A DNA stretch of 60,246 nt from Candidatus Zhuqueibacterota bacterium (GCA_022616415.1 JAKEEU010000424.1:1-60246), one strand, 5' to 3'. Numbered from the stretch's first letter, positions 45,005-54,337 are shown. Translations and numbers: made by a program. Notes: a model not told the origin generated them from the sequence alone.

Positions 45005-45583
45005 TCATTTTTTTAAGAACCTGCTCCCTGGTTTCTCCGCGTTGCCACCCGCTGCGCACAGCGGGCACGCTTGTGGCGCATACGTCTCCGGCGCGAGCTG
45101 CAAAGTTGAAATTAACGGCACGCCGAAATTTGCTTTGCCACTGCTGCGATCCACGATACAAAAGACGCCAACCACCTCGCCGCCGGCCTCTCGCGCCAAA
45201 TCGATGACTTCGCGCACCGAGCCGCCGGTGGTTATCACATCTTCGCACACCAATATTTTTTCGCCAGGTGAAATATGAAAGCCACGTCGCAGCGACATTT
45301 TGCCATCTTGGCGCTCGGCGAACAACACGCGAGCTTGCAGAAGCCGCCCGACTTCGTGCGCGACGATGATACCGCCGACTGCCGGGGCAATCACCACATC
45401 GATTTCCTGTTTGGAAAAATGTTGCTGCGCGACGCGGCATAATTTCTCGGCGTGTTGCGGATACTGCAAAACTTTGGCGCATTGAAAATATTGTGGACTG
45501 TGCAATCCCGAGGTTAGTTGAAAGTGGCCTTCCAACAACGCTTCGGTTTCGCGAAAGAGTTGGAGAACTTGTTCTGTCGTCAT
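45005..45583 (-). CDS. pyrE: Orotate phosphoribosyltransferase
   Basis: The enzyme of 192 residues converts orotate and PRPP to OMP in pyrimidine synthesis. The PRPP-binding signature ILVCEDVITTGGSVREVI is near residue 109, and SLRRGFHISPGEKI precedes it. The start is ATG 45583, 7 nt after the pyrF stop, and gives the normal family start (TTEQVLQLFRETEALLEGHF); the frame is open upstream only through overlap with pyrF. It forms an operon with pyrF, the next enzyme in the pathway. Confidence 0.9.
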   Translation of the reverse strand: MTTEQVLQLFRETEALLEGHFQLTSGLHSPQYFQCAKVLQYPQHAEKLCRVAQQHFSKQEIDVVIAPAVGGIIVAHEVGRLLQARVLFAERQDGKMSLRRGFHISPGEKILVCEDVITTGGSVREVIDLAREAGGEVVGVFCIVDRSSGKANFGVPLISTLQLAPETYAPQACPLCAAGGNAEKPGSRFLKK

Positions 45584-45590
45584 ATTGAGA

Positions 45591-46439
45591 TTATTTTGAT
45601 TGCGGTATCGTCGTTCGTAAAATCGCGCGCATTTCATTGCGCATTTTCTCAGCCGCGCGTGCGGCGGCTTCAGCAAATTTATTTCCGGAATCCGCATAAA
45701 GAATCGTACGGCTGGCGTTAATGATAGCGAGGTCACCAGATGCCGTTGCGCCAACGCGAACCGCCGTTTCCAAATCGCCGCCTTGCGCGCCGACGCCAGG
45801 AATGAGAAACGGCAGTTCCGGACTCACTTTTCGCACTTGTTGCAGTTCGCGGGGATGGGTTGCGCCAACGACTAATCCCGCATTGCCCTTTTTATTCCAC
45901 TCCCGAACCTGCGCGGCGACGTGCAAATAAAGCGGCCTCGTGCGGTCAGGGAAATTTTGAATATCACTGCTGCCAGGATTGGAAGTGCGGCAAAGAAAAA
46001 AAGCGCCCTTTTTCGCATCGTCAAGGAAAGGCTGCGCCGCATCTTCGCCCAAATACGGATTTGCCGTCATCGCGTCAAACGGCAATTGGCGGAAAATCGC
46101 CTCGGCATACCTCTGCGCCGTGTTGCCGATGTCGCCGCGTTTGGCATCAGCGATTTTGATCACATCGTTCGGCAGCGCCGCCGCAACGGCTTCGAGAGCT
46201 GCCCAACCGGATTTGCCCAACGCTTCAAAAAACGCAAAATTGACTTTGAAAGCGGCGGCGAAATCGTGCGTTGCCTCAATGATTTCCTTGCAGAAAGTGA
46301 TGATGCCTTTCGCTGATCGCGGCAGGTTCGCCGGCAGTTTTTGCAGATCGGGGTCAAGCCCCACGCACAAAAGGCTCTGCCGCACGCGCAGCGTTCGCTG
46401 AAATAGCTCGATGAAATTTGTACTGTGAGAAGTTTGCAT
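45591..46439 (-). CDS. pyrF: Orotidine 5'-phosphate decarboxylase (type 2)
   Basis: The enzyme of 282 residues decarboxylates OMP to UMP. CVGLDPDLQKLP (near residue 24) and KVNFAFFEALG (near 64) are seen, and DAKRGDIGNTAQRYA (near 97) carries the catalytic Asp-Lys-Asp set. Its length and the NPYLGEDAAQPFL segment place it in the longer PyrF type 2 group. It is the first gene of the pyrFE operon; PyrE makes the substrate that PyrF consumes. Confidence 0.9.
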   Translation of the reverse strand: MQTSHSTNFIELFQRTLRVRQSLLCVGLDPDLQKLPANLPRSAKGIITFCKEIIEATHDFAAAFKVNFAFFEALGKSGWAALEAVAAALPNDVIKIADAKRGDIGNTAQRYAEAIFRQLPFDAMTANPYLGEDAAQPFLDDAKKGAFFLCRTSNPGSSDIQNFPDRTRPLYLHVAAQVREWNKKGNAGLVVGATHPRELQQVRKVSPELPFLIPGVGAQGGDLETAVRVGATASGDLAIINASRTILYADSGNKFAEAAARAAEKMRNEMRAILRTTIPQSK

Positions 46440-46481
46440 ATTGAAAAATTACAGGAAAAAGGCGATAGAAGCAAGGGGAAA

Positions 46482-46553
46482 GTCCGAAGTTGATTGTCCG
46501 AAGTCCGAGGTCATAATGTCCGAAGTCGATTGTCCGAAGTCCAAGGTCATATA
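46482..46553. repeat. Short degenerate tandem repeats upstream of pyrF
   Basis: The unit TGTCCGAAGTCGATTGTCCG plus AAGTCCRAGGTCATA is present about twice in a row, and within it GTCCGAAGT itself recurs. It fills the gap between the divergent pyrF and ubiA genes. The units are degenerate and without unique spacers, so this is not a CRISPR array. Confidence 0.65.
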
Positions 46554-46717
46554 ATGTCCGTTGCCTTGCTATCGTGCTTGCTTTGGCCGATATTTTTCTT
46601 ATATTAAACCATAGCAAAGACAGAAAAATTCATGACAGGAAAATGGCGTTTGGCATCATGCGAAGGAAATTGATGAAGACGGATGAAGTAGACGGCAAAC
46701 ATTTTAAGGAGACAATA

Positions 46718-47557
46718 TTGAAACTTTCAACATTTGCGCGTTTTATTAAAATAGAACACACCCTGTTTTCTCTGCCACTCATTTATAGCGGCGCTTTGCT
46801 CGCGGCACGCGGTTGGATTCCACTGCGCCTGGCCTTGCTCATGCTCGTCGCTGCGGTGGGAGCGCGTACTGTCGCGATGTCGTTGAATCGCATTATCGAC
46901 CGAGAAATCGACAAACGCAATCCCCGCACTGCCATTCGCGAGCTGCCCGCCGGGCGGATGAAATTGCTGGAAGCCATGGCGGTTTTGGTCTTTGGACTTA
47001 TCCTTTATTTTGGCAGCGCCGAGTTAATTGGCCGGTTCTGCTTAATCTGGTCGCCGCTGCCGCTCGCTGTTTTTGTTTTCTATCCTTATATGAAGCGCTT
47101 CACGCCGCTGGCGCATTTCGGCGTCGGGCTTGGACTCGCGATGGCGCCACTGGCAGGATGGGTGGCCGTCACCCAGTCGCTCAGCAATTTGATCCCTGGC
47201 TTCATTCTTGGCTTCTTCACTTTGTTATGGGTTACTGGGTTCGACATCATCTACGCGACGCTTGACGAAGAATTTGACCGGCGCGAGAATTTGTACTCGC
47301 TGCCATCGCGTCTCGGAAAAGAGAAAGCGTTGAAAATTTCCGGCTACTTGCATGCGCTCGCTTTTGTGGCGCTCGTTTATATTTTTGCCGTTTATATCCA
47401 CTCCTGGATTGCCGTGCCGTTTCTGGTGCTGGCGGGCTTTCTTCTGTATCTCGAACACGCCAAAGCTTCGGATGTTGAATTAGCTTTTTTTAAGATTAAT
47501 GCGGCGTTGGGGTTTGTGATTTTGGTGATGGTAATGGTGGGTGTGCATTTTCCGTAA
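46718..47557 (+). CDS. ubiA: UbiA-family prenyltransferase
   Basis: This integral membrane enzyme of 279 residues transfers a polyprenyl chain to an aromatic acid in quinone synthesis. The first Asp-rich motif NRIIDREIDKRNPRTAIRE is near residue 60 and the second, YATLDEEFDRREN, near 180. About eight hydrophobic helices follow the family pattern. TTG 46718 is chosen, because a perfect AAGGAG lies 6 nt upstream and the protein then begins KLSTFARFIKIEHTLFSLP as usual; ATG 46673 with AAGGA is the alternative. The ubiX gene follows. In this kind of bacterium the pair would serve menaquinone (possibly futalosine-route MqnP/MqnL) rather than ubiquinone. Confidence 0.87.
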   Translation: MKLSTFARFIKIEHTLFSLPLIYSGALLAARGWIPLRLALLMLVAAVGARTVAMSLNRIIDREIDKRNPRTAIRELPAGRMKLLEAMAVLVFGLILYFGSAELIGRFCLIWSPLPLAVFVFYPYMKRFTPLAHFGVGLGLAMAPLAGWVAVTQSLSNLIPGFILGFFTLLWVTGFDIIYATLDEEFDRRENLYSLPSRLGKEKALKISGYLHALAFVALVYIFAVYIHSWIAVPFLVLAGFLLYLEHAKASDVELAFFKINAALGFVILVMVMVGVHFP

Positions 47558-47564
47558 AAAGTTC

Positions 47565-47644
47565 GTAGTTGCGCCTTCAGGCGCTGATTTTACAAATTAG
47601 GATTCTGTTGACGTTGTAACCCTGACGCCTAAAGACGATACTAC
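47565..47644. repeat. Inverted repeat between ubiA and ubiX
   Basis: The arm GTAGTTGCGCCTTCAGGCG (47565-47583) pairs imperfectly with CGCCTAAAGACGATACTAC (47626-47644) across 42 nt. An internal GCGCCTTCAGGCGC hairpin is also present. It looks like another dispersed palindrome family; no second copy was found in this window. Confidence 0.5.
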
Positions 47645-47652
47645 CAACTCTT

Positions 47653-48204
47653 ATGCGAATCGCAATAGCAATCACCGGCTCGTCCGGCGCGGTTTATGCC
47701 GTCGAGTTTTTGAAGCAATGTCCCGGTGATAAATATCTCGTCGCCAGCAAGTGGGGCAAAGTCGTGCTGCAGGATGAAATGAACCTGACCGAGCGCGACT
47801 TGCAGCCCTACGTGAAAAAGATTTTTGCCAACGACGATCTGCACGCCCCACTCGCCAGCGGCTCCAACTCCATTGACGCGTATGTGGTCATCCCTTGCAC
47901 GACTTCAACATTGGGAAAAATTGCCAGCGGCATTGGCGATACGCTGATCACCCGCACCGCGCAAGTGGCAATGAAAGAGCGCTTCAAAATGGTTTTGTGC
48001 ATCCGCGAAACGCCGCTTTCTTCGATCGCGCTGGAGCAATGTCTAAAACTCTCGCGCGACGGTGTGATCATTATGCCCATCTCACCGCCGCTTTATTTTT
48101 TGCCAAAAACGGTTGACGAGTACGTTCGCGCGTTTGCCGATAAAATTCTCGGCGTGATTGGCGCGCGGCAGAGCAAAGGATGGCGAGCAGAGGAGCTGGA
48201 GTAA
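47653..48204 (+). CDS. ubiX: Flavin prenyltransferase UbiX
   Basis: The protein, 183 residues, makes prenylated FMN, the cofactor of UbiD-type decarboxylases. The opening IAIAITGSSGAVYAVEFL binds FMN; PCTTSTLGKIASGIGDTLITRTAQVAMKE and ISPPLYFLPKTVDE are typical family segments. Its length is normal. It follows ubiA on the same strand, 95 nt apart with a repeat between them, and supplies the cofactor for the quinone-pathway decarboxylase, whose gene (ubiD) is not in the window. Confidence 0.9.
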   Translation: MRIAIAITGSSGAVYAVEFLKQCPGDKYLVASKWGKVVLQDEMNLTERDLQPYVKKIFANDDLHAPLASGSNSIDAYVVIPCTTSTLGKIASGIGDTLITRTAQVAMKERFKMVLCIRETPLSSIALEQCLKLSRDGVIIMPISPPLYFLPKTVDEYVRAFADKILGVIGARQSKGWRAEELE

Positions 48205-48280
48205 GGGAAATCAATCAGCTCGAATTGCAACTTCAATTGTGAACGAATCGTAATGCCTCAAAGTCACGGGAGGACTTTCG

Positions 48281-48354
48281 TGTCATTCCGAAGTAATCTC
48301 GTTTAAATTCAAGCTGATTCTTCGAGTCAAAAAAGATTCTTCCAGAGAATGACA
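48281..48354. repeat. TGTCATTC...GAATGACA palindromic repeat
   Basis: The left arm, starting TGTCATTCCGAAGTAATCT (48281-48299), pairs with the right arm ending in AGAGAATGACA (48334-48354), with a few gaps. Similar TGTCATTC hairpins are widespread in environmental bacterial genomes. The right arm contains the first in-frame ATG of the next gene, which is therefore suspect as a start. Confidence 0.6.
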
Positions 48355-48387
48355 TCCCCTATAACTAAGCGATTACAACGAAATCCC

Positions 48388-51051
48388 ATGTTGTGGAAGA
48401 GTTGGCAAAATCTGGGCGCGCGCCTCGGGCGAGCCATCGAAAGTCTTGGCGTCGATCCGAACGACACTGGCGAAGTTCGCTTGCAGAAGATCATCTTGGC
48501 GCGTTTTGGCTTGATGATAAGTTTCGCAGGAATTTTGTGGGGCTTTATCTATCTTAAATTTGCCGAGCCGGTAGCGGCTATTTTCCCCTTTGCTTACACC
48601 ATTTTAACCATTCTCAATATCGCCGTCTTCCGGCTTATCCTGCGCTACGAAGTGTTCCGCTTTGCTCAGCTTTTGTTGACTCTGCTGTTGCCATTTTTCG
48701 TGATGGTGGCGCTGGGAGGGAGATTTCTGAATTCCAGCGCGGTGATATTGTGGTCGCTGCTTGCTCCATTAGGCGCATTGCTTGTGGCCGGACCTCGCCA
48801 GGCCAGCGGTTGGTTCTTGGCCTACCTCGCGCTGATCGCGATCAACGCCGTGCTTGAACCCTTCGGACGCCCCGCTAACAACCTGCCGCAATTTCTGGTG
48901 ACCGTCTTCTTCGTGATGAACATCGGCGGTGTCTCCGGCGCGGCCTTTGTGTTGTTGCGCTATTTTTTGCGCCAGAAAAACGCCGCGACTTTGGAGATTG
49001 CCCGACTTTATAAAGAGGCGCAAGAAGCACGTGCTGCCGCCGAAGCCGCCACACTGGCCAAAAGCGTTTTTCTTGCCAACATGAGCCACGAAATTCGCAC
49101 GCCGATGAATGCCGTCATCGGCATGACCAGCCTCCTGCTCGATACCAATCTAACGCCGGAGCAGCGCGATTTCGCCATGACCATTCGCAACAGCAGCGAG
49201 ATTTTGCTGACCATCATCAACGACATTCTCGATTTTTCCAAGCTCGAAGTGGACAAGCTCGAGCTGGAACATCAACGCTTTTCGCTGCGCGATAGTTTGG
49301 AAGGTTCGCTCGATTTGATGGCGCCGCAAGCGGCCGCAAAAAGCCTTGATCTGGCCTACCTCATCCACGAAAAAACTCCCGAGATCATCGTCGGCGATGT
49401 CACTCGGCTGCGCCAGATTCTCGTCAATCTCCTCAGTAACGCCATCAAGTTTACTGCGACCGGAGAAATCGTCGTCTCGGTGAGCAGCCATCGTTTGCAG
49501 AAAGACGCCACCGATCCAGCCGATCATACGCCTCATGTTTTGCACTTTTGGGTGCGGGACACCGGCATCGGCATTCCGCAAAACAGCACGAATCGTTTGT
49601 TCAAATCCTTCAGTCAAGTGGATACTTCGACGACGCGCCGTTACGGCGGCACCGGACTCGGTTTGGCGATTAGCAAAAAACTGGCTGAGGTGATGGGCGG
49701 CACGATGTGGGCCGAGAGTGAAGGCATTCCAGGCATGGGCAGTACTTTTCATTTCACCATCATCGTGGAGGCCAGCGATACGGCGGTGCGTCCGCATTGG
49801 CACGAAGCGAAGTCCCGCACGTTTTTGCGGGACAAGCGCTTGTTGATCGTGGATGACAATGCGACGAATCGCCGCATCTTGACTTTTCAAGCGCAAACTT
49901 GGGGCATGTCGGCGTGGGATACGGAATCTCCGCGTGAAGCGCTCGACTGGGTTCGGCAAGGCGAGGTGTTCGATGCCGGCATTCTTGATATGCAAATGCC
50001 GGAAATGGACGGCCTGACGCTGGCGACCGAGATTCGGCGCATTCGCGATGCCAGCCGGTTGCCATTGATCGTGCTCACTTCGCTGGGAAATCGCGACGAC
50101 CGCAGCGAAGAAGCTAAAGCGGTGGAATTCGCCGCGTTTTTGACCAAGCCCATCAAACCTTCGCAACTTTTTGACGTGCTGGTGAGTGTGTTCTCCGGAC
50201 AGCCGGCGTTAGTTCATCGCCGCGAGGCAAAAGAAGAATCGCTCTTCGACGCGCAGATGGCTGAGCGGATTCCGCTGCGCCTCTTGCTGGCGGAAGACAA
50301 TACGACCAACCAAAAATTGGCATTGCACATTCTCGCGCGCATGGGCTATCGCGCTGATGTGGCGGCGAATGGTTTGGAAGTGCTGCAATCCCTCGAGCGC
50401 CAAAAGTACGACGTGGTGCTGATGGACATGCAAATGCCGGAGATGGATGGCTTGGCCGCGACGCGCTTCATTCGCAAAGAATGGCCGGACGAGTTGGGGC
50501 CGCGCATCATCGCGCTGACCGCCAACGCCAGCTCAGAAGACCGCGACACGTGTTTGGCGGCAGGAATGGACGACTACATCAGCAAACCGATCCGAGTCGA
50601 AGAGCTGGTGGCCGCGTTGAGCAAATGCGCGCCACGAAGGATGCCGCAAGAGCGCGAGACAATGCCGCAAACAATCGAAATGCAAAACGATAAGATGCAA
50701 CAACAGCCGGCAGTTCTTGATCCCGCCGCGCTCGAGCGGCTGCGTAAAACCGTGGGCGGCGACGCTGCCGTATTGGCCGAACTGATTGACAGCTTCCTCG
50801 AAGACGCTCCCAAATTATTAATGACCCTTCAGCAGGCTTCGGAGAAGGGCGACGCCGCTGGCGTCCGTCTGGCCGCGCACAGCCTCAAATCCAACGCCGC
50901 CGACTTCGGCGCGATGCACTTTTCAAATTTATGCAAAGAATTGGAACAGCTTGGCACAGCTGGCACTTTGGATGGCGCAACGGCATTGGTGGAGCAGGTT
51001 GAGGTGGAATATGAAAAGGTGAGGACGGCGTTGGAGGGGTTGCGAGGGTGA
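48388..51051 (+). CDS. Hybrid histidine kinase with two receivers and an HPt domain
   Basis: The protein has 887 residues from ATG 48388 (or 900 from 48349, which lies inside a repeat arm). About six transmembrane helices fill residues 30-195, then a coiled coil leads to the phospho-accepting SHEIRTPMNAVIGM. The ATP-binding domain shows LRQILVNLLSNAIKF, DTGIGIP and GGTGLGLAISKKL. Two receivers follow (LLIVDDNATN...LDMQMPEMDG and LLLAEDNTTN...LMDMQMPEMDG), both with the phospho-Asp. The C-terminal HPt domain carries His in AHSLKSNAA. It is a complete BarA-like phosphorelay in one chain. No output protein is next to it, so the phosphate must pass to a distant response regulator. Confidence 0.92.
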   Translation: MLWKSWQNLGARLGRAIESLGVDPNDTGEVRLQKIILARFGLMISFAGILWGFIYLKFAEPVAAIFPFAYTILTILNIAVFRLILRYEVFRFAQLLLTLLLPFFVMVALGGRFLNSSAVILWSLLAPLGALLVAGPRQASGWFLAYLALIAINAVLEPFGRPANNLPQFLVTVFFVMNIGGVSGAAFVLLRYFLRQKNAATLEIARLYKEAQEARAAAEAATLAKSVFLANMSHEIRTPMNAVIGMTSLLLDTNLTPEQRDFAMTIRNSSEILLTIINDILDFSKLEVDKLELEHQRFSLRDSLEGSLDLMAPQAAAKSLDLAYLIHEKTPEIIVGDVTRLRQILVNLLSNAIKFTATGEIVVSVSSHRLQKDATDPADHTPHVLHFWVRDTGIGIPQNSTNRLFKSFSQVDTSTTRRYGGTGLGLAISKKLAEVMGGTMWAESEGIPGMGSTFHFTIIVEASDTAVRPHWHEAKSRTFLRDKRLLIVDDNATNRRILTFQAQTWGMSAWDTESPREALDWVRQGEVFDAGILDMQMPEMDGLTLATEIRRIRDASRLPLIVLTSLGNRDDRSEEAKAVEFAAFLTKPIKPSQLFDVLVSVFSGQPALVHRREAKEESLFDAQMAERIPLRLLLAEDNTTNQKLALHILARMGYRADVAANGLEVLQSLERQKYDVVLMDMQMPEMDGLAATRFIRKEWPDELGPRIIALTANASSEDRDTCLAAGMDDYISKPIRVEELVAALSKCAPRRMPQERETMPQTIEMQNDKMQQQPAVLDPAALERLRKTVGGDAAVLAELIDSFLEDAPKLLMTLQQASEKGDAAGVRLAAHSLKSNAADFGAMHFSNLCKELEQLGTAGTLDGATALVEQVEVEYEKVRTALEGLRG

Positions 51052-51199
51052 TGAGCAATTTTATGTGCAGCGTGTTGCATAAACTTTCTTTTGCAATATT
51101 ACGAGATTTTCATTAAATTTATACCATCACAAGGGTGAGGCGATTATTCTGGCAAATCCTCTAATCTCAGTTCAACCGAATTAAAATGTAAAAACGCAA

Positions 51200-52162
51200 A
51201 TGGATATGGAAGTATTTAAAAAAGACGATCACGCCATATTTTGGGGAGATGCAATTGAAGTTTTGTCGGGCAACATTCCTGACAATTCAGTTGATTTAAT
51301 CTTCGCCGATCCTCCCTACAATATCGGCAAAAGCTTCAACGGCAGAAAAGACAAGTGGGAATCGGAAGAAGCTTATTTGCAATGGTGCTACAGTTGGTTT
51401 GATTTGTGTATACAGAAATTGAAGAGCACCGGCAGTTTTTATCTCATGGCCGCGACGCAAAACATGCCGTATTTTGATCTCTATTTGCGCAAAAAAATAC
51501 ATATCCTTTCCCGCCTCGTTTGGTACTATGACAGTTCCGGCGTCCAAGCCAGAAGGTACTTCGGTTCTTTGTATGAGCCAATACTTTTTTGTGTAAAGGA
51601 CAAAAATGAGTATACATTCAATACCGGCGATATTTTGGTCGAGGCCAAGACCGGCGCCAAGCGTCGCTTGATCGATTATAGGATACCGGTGCCGGCAATT
51701 TATAACAGCAATAAAGTGCCTGGAAACGTCTGGGAAATTCCAAGAGTTCGTTACAGAATGGACGAGTATGAAAATCATCCAACCCAAAAACCAGTGGAGC
51801 TTTTGGAACGGATCATTCTGGCCAGCTCGAATACAGGCGATGTCGTTTTAGATCCATTTTCCGGAACTTTCACCACTTCATTCGTCGCCAAGAAGCTGGG
51901 GCGCAAATCGATCGGAATTGAAATAGAGGAAGAATACATCAAGATCGGATTAAGAAGGCTTCAAATTCAAACGCATTATAAAGGTGAGGAGTTGAGGCGG
52001 GAACTGCGTTCTTATGAAAAAAAGATTCTCCAGAGCAACAGCGCCTCATACTATTTGACCAAAAATAGATGGAACACGAATTCACACAGCAAATTAAAGC
52101 CATCCTCAAAATTCATTAATTTTATTACCACGATCAAACTGTATATTTCGGGTTTGATTTAG
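51200..52162 (+). CDS. Type II site-specific DNA methyltransferase (beta class)
   Basis: The protein has 320 residues. The catalytic DPPYNIG (near residue 36) comes before the SAM-binding DPFSGTFTTSFVAKKLGRKSIGIEIE (near 217), the order of beta-class N6-adenine or N4-cytosine methyltransferases; NHPTQKPVELLERII precedes the second motif as usual. It has no long target-recognition insertion, so the target is probably a short palindrome. Its last 31 codons overlap, in another frame, the start of a restriction-enzyme-like gene. The C-terminus after about residue 285 looks atypical and may be an extension caused by that overlap. Confidence 0.88.
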   Translation: MDMEVFKKDDHAIFWGDAIEVLSGNIPDNSVDLIFADPPYNIGKSFNGRKDKWESEEAYLQWCYSWFDLCIQKLKSTGSFYLMAATQNMPYFDLYLRKKIHILSRLVWYYDSSGVQARRYFGSLYEPILFCVKDKNEYTFNTGDILVEAKTGAKRRLIDYRIPVPAIYNSNKVPGNVWEIPRVRYRMDEYENHPTQKPVELLERIILASSNTGDVVLDPFSGTFTTSFVAKKLGRKSIGIEIEEEYIKIGLRRLQIQTHYKGEELRRELRSYEKKILQSNSASYYLTKNRWNTNSHSKLKPSSKFINFITTIKLYISGLI

Positions 52163-52590
52163 ACAACATACAAGAAGAGAATCTAAAACTCTACAAAACC
52201 GGAAGGACGAACGCCAATGACGGTGGCATTGACTTTGTCATGCGCCCGCTGGGCAGATTTTTTCAAGTAACCGAGACCCTCGATGTGAAAAAATACTTTT
52301 TGGACATCGATAAAATCGAGCGTTACCCAATATCCTTCGTCATTAAATCCGAAGACTCGATGGATGCACTCAGGCAAAGATTGAAAGAGGGAGCCGAAAA
52401 ACAGTATTCGGTAAAGTCGATTGTGCGAAAATATATGAGTTGTATTGAGGAAATCATTAACCTTCCTGTGTTGAAAGATAGGTTCAACGAAGCAGTAAAA
52501 GAAGGCTATTTGCAGCAGATTCTCAATGAGATCATTAAGCAAAGTAAGGTGGAGTTCAATTATGAAGGATCGGAAGAAAATATCCGTTAA
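52069..52590 (+). pseudogene. Type II restriction endonuclease-like gene with an in-frame TAA
   Basis: From ATG 52069 the frame reads MEHEFTQQIKAILKIH, then TAA (52117-52119), and then continues open for 157 codons with protein-like sequence (FYYHDQTVYFGFDLDN..., NANDGGIDFVMRPLGRFFQV, KKYFLDIDKIERYPISFVIK). GGIDFV followed by FFQVTE fits a PD-(D/E)XK active site. Its position, directly after and overlapping the methyltransferase, is that of the cognate restriction enzyme. The only internal Met after the stop (52240) lies beyond GGIDF, so it could not make an active enzyme. I read it as a nonsense mutant; recoding or a base error is possible. Confidence 0.6.
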
Positions 52591-52851
52591 AGACGACATC
52601 TGGTGGCCGTCAAAGTTTGGCGTGGATTTCCTGATGAAATAAAAGCTTTCCGCACAGAAAAGGCGGCTTTGCGACAAGAAAAAATTTGGCGAAAACAAAT
52701 GAACCAAGATTATGATGAGACCGGCGTTTTTCAGATTGAAGAAATCAATGCTGATTGAATTAGTTCCGAATGCCCATCTCAACACATTTACCTTGTTTGA
52801 TTCCGACTCGTTTGAATTCCGAAGGCTAAGCCGTTAAGCGAGGAGCATTCC
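52591..52851 (+). other. Small overlapping open frames of uncertain status
   Basis: Two short frames lie after the nuclease-like gene. One (52562-52642, 26 codons, MKDRKKISVKDDIWWPS...) has a good ribosome binding site AAGGTGGAG. The other (52603-52758, GTG start, 51 codons, containing VKVWRGFPDEIKAFRTEKAA) is acidic and helical and has no ribosome binding site. Joined by a frameshift, they might form one 75-residue protein of the restriction locus. I recognise no family. Confidence 0.35.
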
Positions 52852-54255
52852 ATGACCAACCAACACGGCCACATCCTCGTCGTCGACGACAACCGGATGA
52901 ACCGCATCAAACTCTCTGCCGGTCTGGAGCAGCAGGGTCACTGCGTGACTTTGGCTGAGCATGGCAAGCAGGCGTTGGAGATGATGCGCGCGCAGTCGTT
53001 CGACGTGGTGCTGCTCGACATTATGATGCCGGAGATGGACGGCTATCAAGTTTTGGAACAAATAAAAAACGACAGCACGCTGCGGGACATTCCCGTCATC
53101 GTCATCTCGGCGCTGGACGAGAGCAATAGCATCGTGCGCTGCATTGAAATGGGCGCGGAGGATTATCTCACCAAGCCGTTTGATCCGGTCTTGTTGAAAG
53201 CGCGGTTGAGCGCCAGCCTCGAAAAGAAAAAATTGCGCGATTTGGAGCGCGCGTATTTGCAGCAAGAAGTCATGCTGCGGCAAAGCGAGAAGCTGGCAAC
53301 GCTCGGCAAGCTCAGCGCCGGCATGGCGCACGAGCTTAATAACCCCATTGCCGCAGTGCAGCGCGGGGCTGGACATTTTCGCGCTGCCATTACGCAAGCC
53401 CAGCAAGCTCTGCTGAAACTGGGCGAGTCAAGTCTCACCAAGGCGCAAATCGACATACTGTTGGCGTATGATCAACTGGCTCAAAAGCGCGCTGCCGAAC
53501 CCACCGATCTCGATTCTCTCATGCGCTGTGAATGCGAAGACGAAATAAAAATTTGGATGGAAGCGCGCGGGATTGAAAACGCGTGGGAATTCGCGCCGGC
53601 GTTGGTGAATCTTGGCTATGACAATAACGCTCTGGCGGCGCTGGCGGAAAATTTCACGTCGGCACAAATCCCCGCGGTTATTGCCTGGCTCAGCAGCACG
53701 TATTTGATTTATAGTCTGCTCGAAGAACTCGGCCAAGGCTCCGGTCGCATGGCTGAAATCATCAGGGCGTTAAAAGCCTACACCTACATGGATCAAGCGC
53801 CGGTGCAATCTGTCGATGTACACGAGGGCTTGGACAACACGCTGGTGATGCTGCGCAACAAGCTGAAAGTTGGAATCGATGTTCATCGCCAGTATGCCGA
53901 AAATCTCCCGCGTATCCAGGCTTATGGCAGCGAGCTGAACCAGGTGTGGACGAATATCATCGACAATGCCGTCGAGGCGATGCAAGGCCGCGGTGAGCTT
54001 ACATTACGGACGCGCCAGGAAGAACAATGGGTGGTCGTCGAAATCGAAGATAATGGGCCGGGAATTTCGGAAGCGATTCAAGCGAAAATTTTCGATCCGT
54101 TTTTTACGACCAAAGCGCCTGGGAAAGGCACCGGCCTGGGTTTGAACATCAGCCACAATATCATCGTTCAAAAGCACAAAGGCAAGATCGCTGTGCGCTC
54201 GCAGCCGGGAAAGACTTGTTTTGAAATTCGGCTGCCGATTAGTTTTGAAAAATAG
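52852..54255 (+). CDS. Receiver-histidine kinase protein (soluble)
   Basis: The protein has 467 residues and no membrane segment. Residues 7-120 are a receiver domain (HILVVDDNRMN, VVLLDIMMPEMDGY with phospho-Asp, EDYLTKPF). A coiled coil leads to the histidine box GMAHELNNPIAAVQRGAG (near 160). A 150-residue helical insert of unknown type (about 180-290) separates it from the ATP-binding domain: NQVWTNIIDNAVEAM, VEIEDNGPGI, PFFTTKAPGKGTGLGLNIS. HELNNP is typical of kinases that sit in chemosensory-like or redox pathways. A similar receiver is fused to a reductase at 55905, three kilobases on. Confidence 0.9.
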   Translation: MTNQHGHILVVDDNRMNRIKLSAGLEQQGHCVTLAEHGKQALEMMRAQSFDVVLLDIMMPEMDGYQVLEQIKNDSTLRDIPVIVISALDESNSIVRCIEMGAEDYLTKPFDPVLLKARLSASLEKKKLRDLERAYLQQEVMLRQSEKLATLGKLSAGMAHELNNPIAAVQRGAGHFRAAITQAQQALLKLGESSLTKAQIDILLAYDQLAQKRAAEPTDLDSLMRCECEDEIKIWMEARGIENAWEFAPALVNLGYDNNALAALAENFTSAQIPAVIAWLSSTYLIYSLLEELGQGSGRMAEIIRALKAYTYMDQAPVQSVDVHEGLDNTLVMLRNKLKVGIDVHRQYAENLPRIQAYGSELNQVWTNIIDNAVEAMQGRGELTLRTRQEEQWVVVEIEDNGPGISEAIQAKIFDPFFTTKAPGKGTGLGLNISHNIIVQKHKGKIAVRSQPGKTCFEIRLPISFEK

Positions 54256-54337
54256 CCAAGTCTGCTCGAAAAACACTTTGCTTTGATCAGCGAATTGCGT
54301 ATTTTGTTCAAACAATCAAAATTCGGAGAATAGCAAG

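Noticed and set aside
46482..46553. Tandem GTCCGAAGT repeats considered as a CRISPR or replication iteron array.
   Set aside because: Degenerate, too few copies, and no rep, par or cas gene is near.
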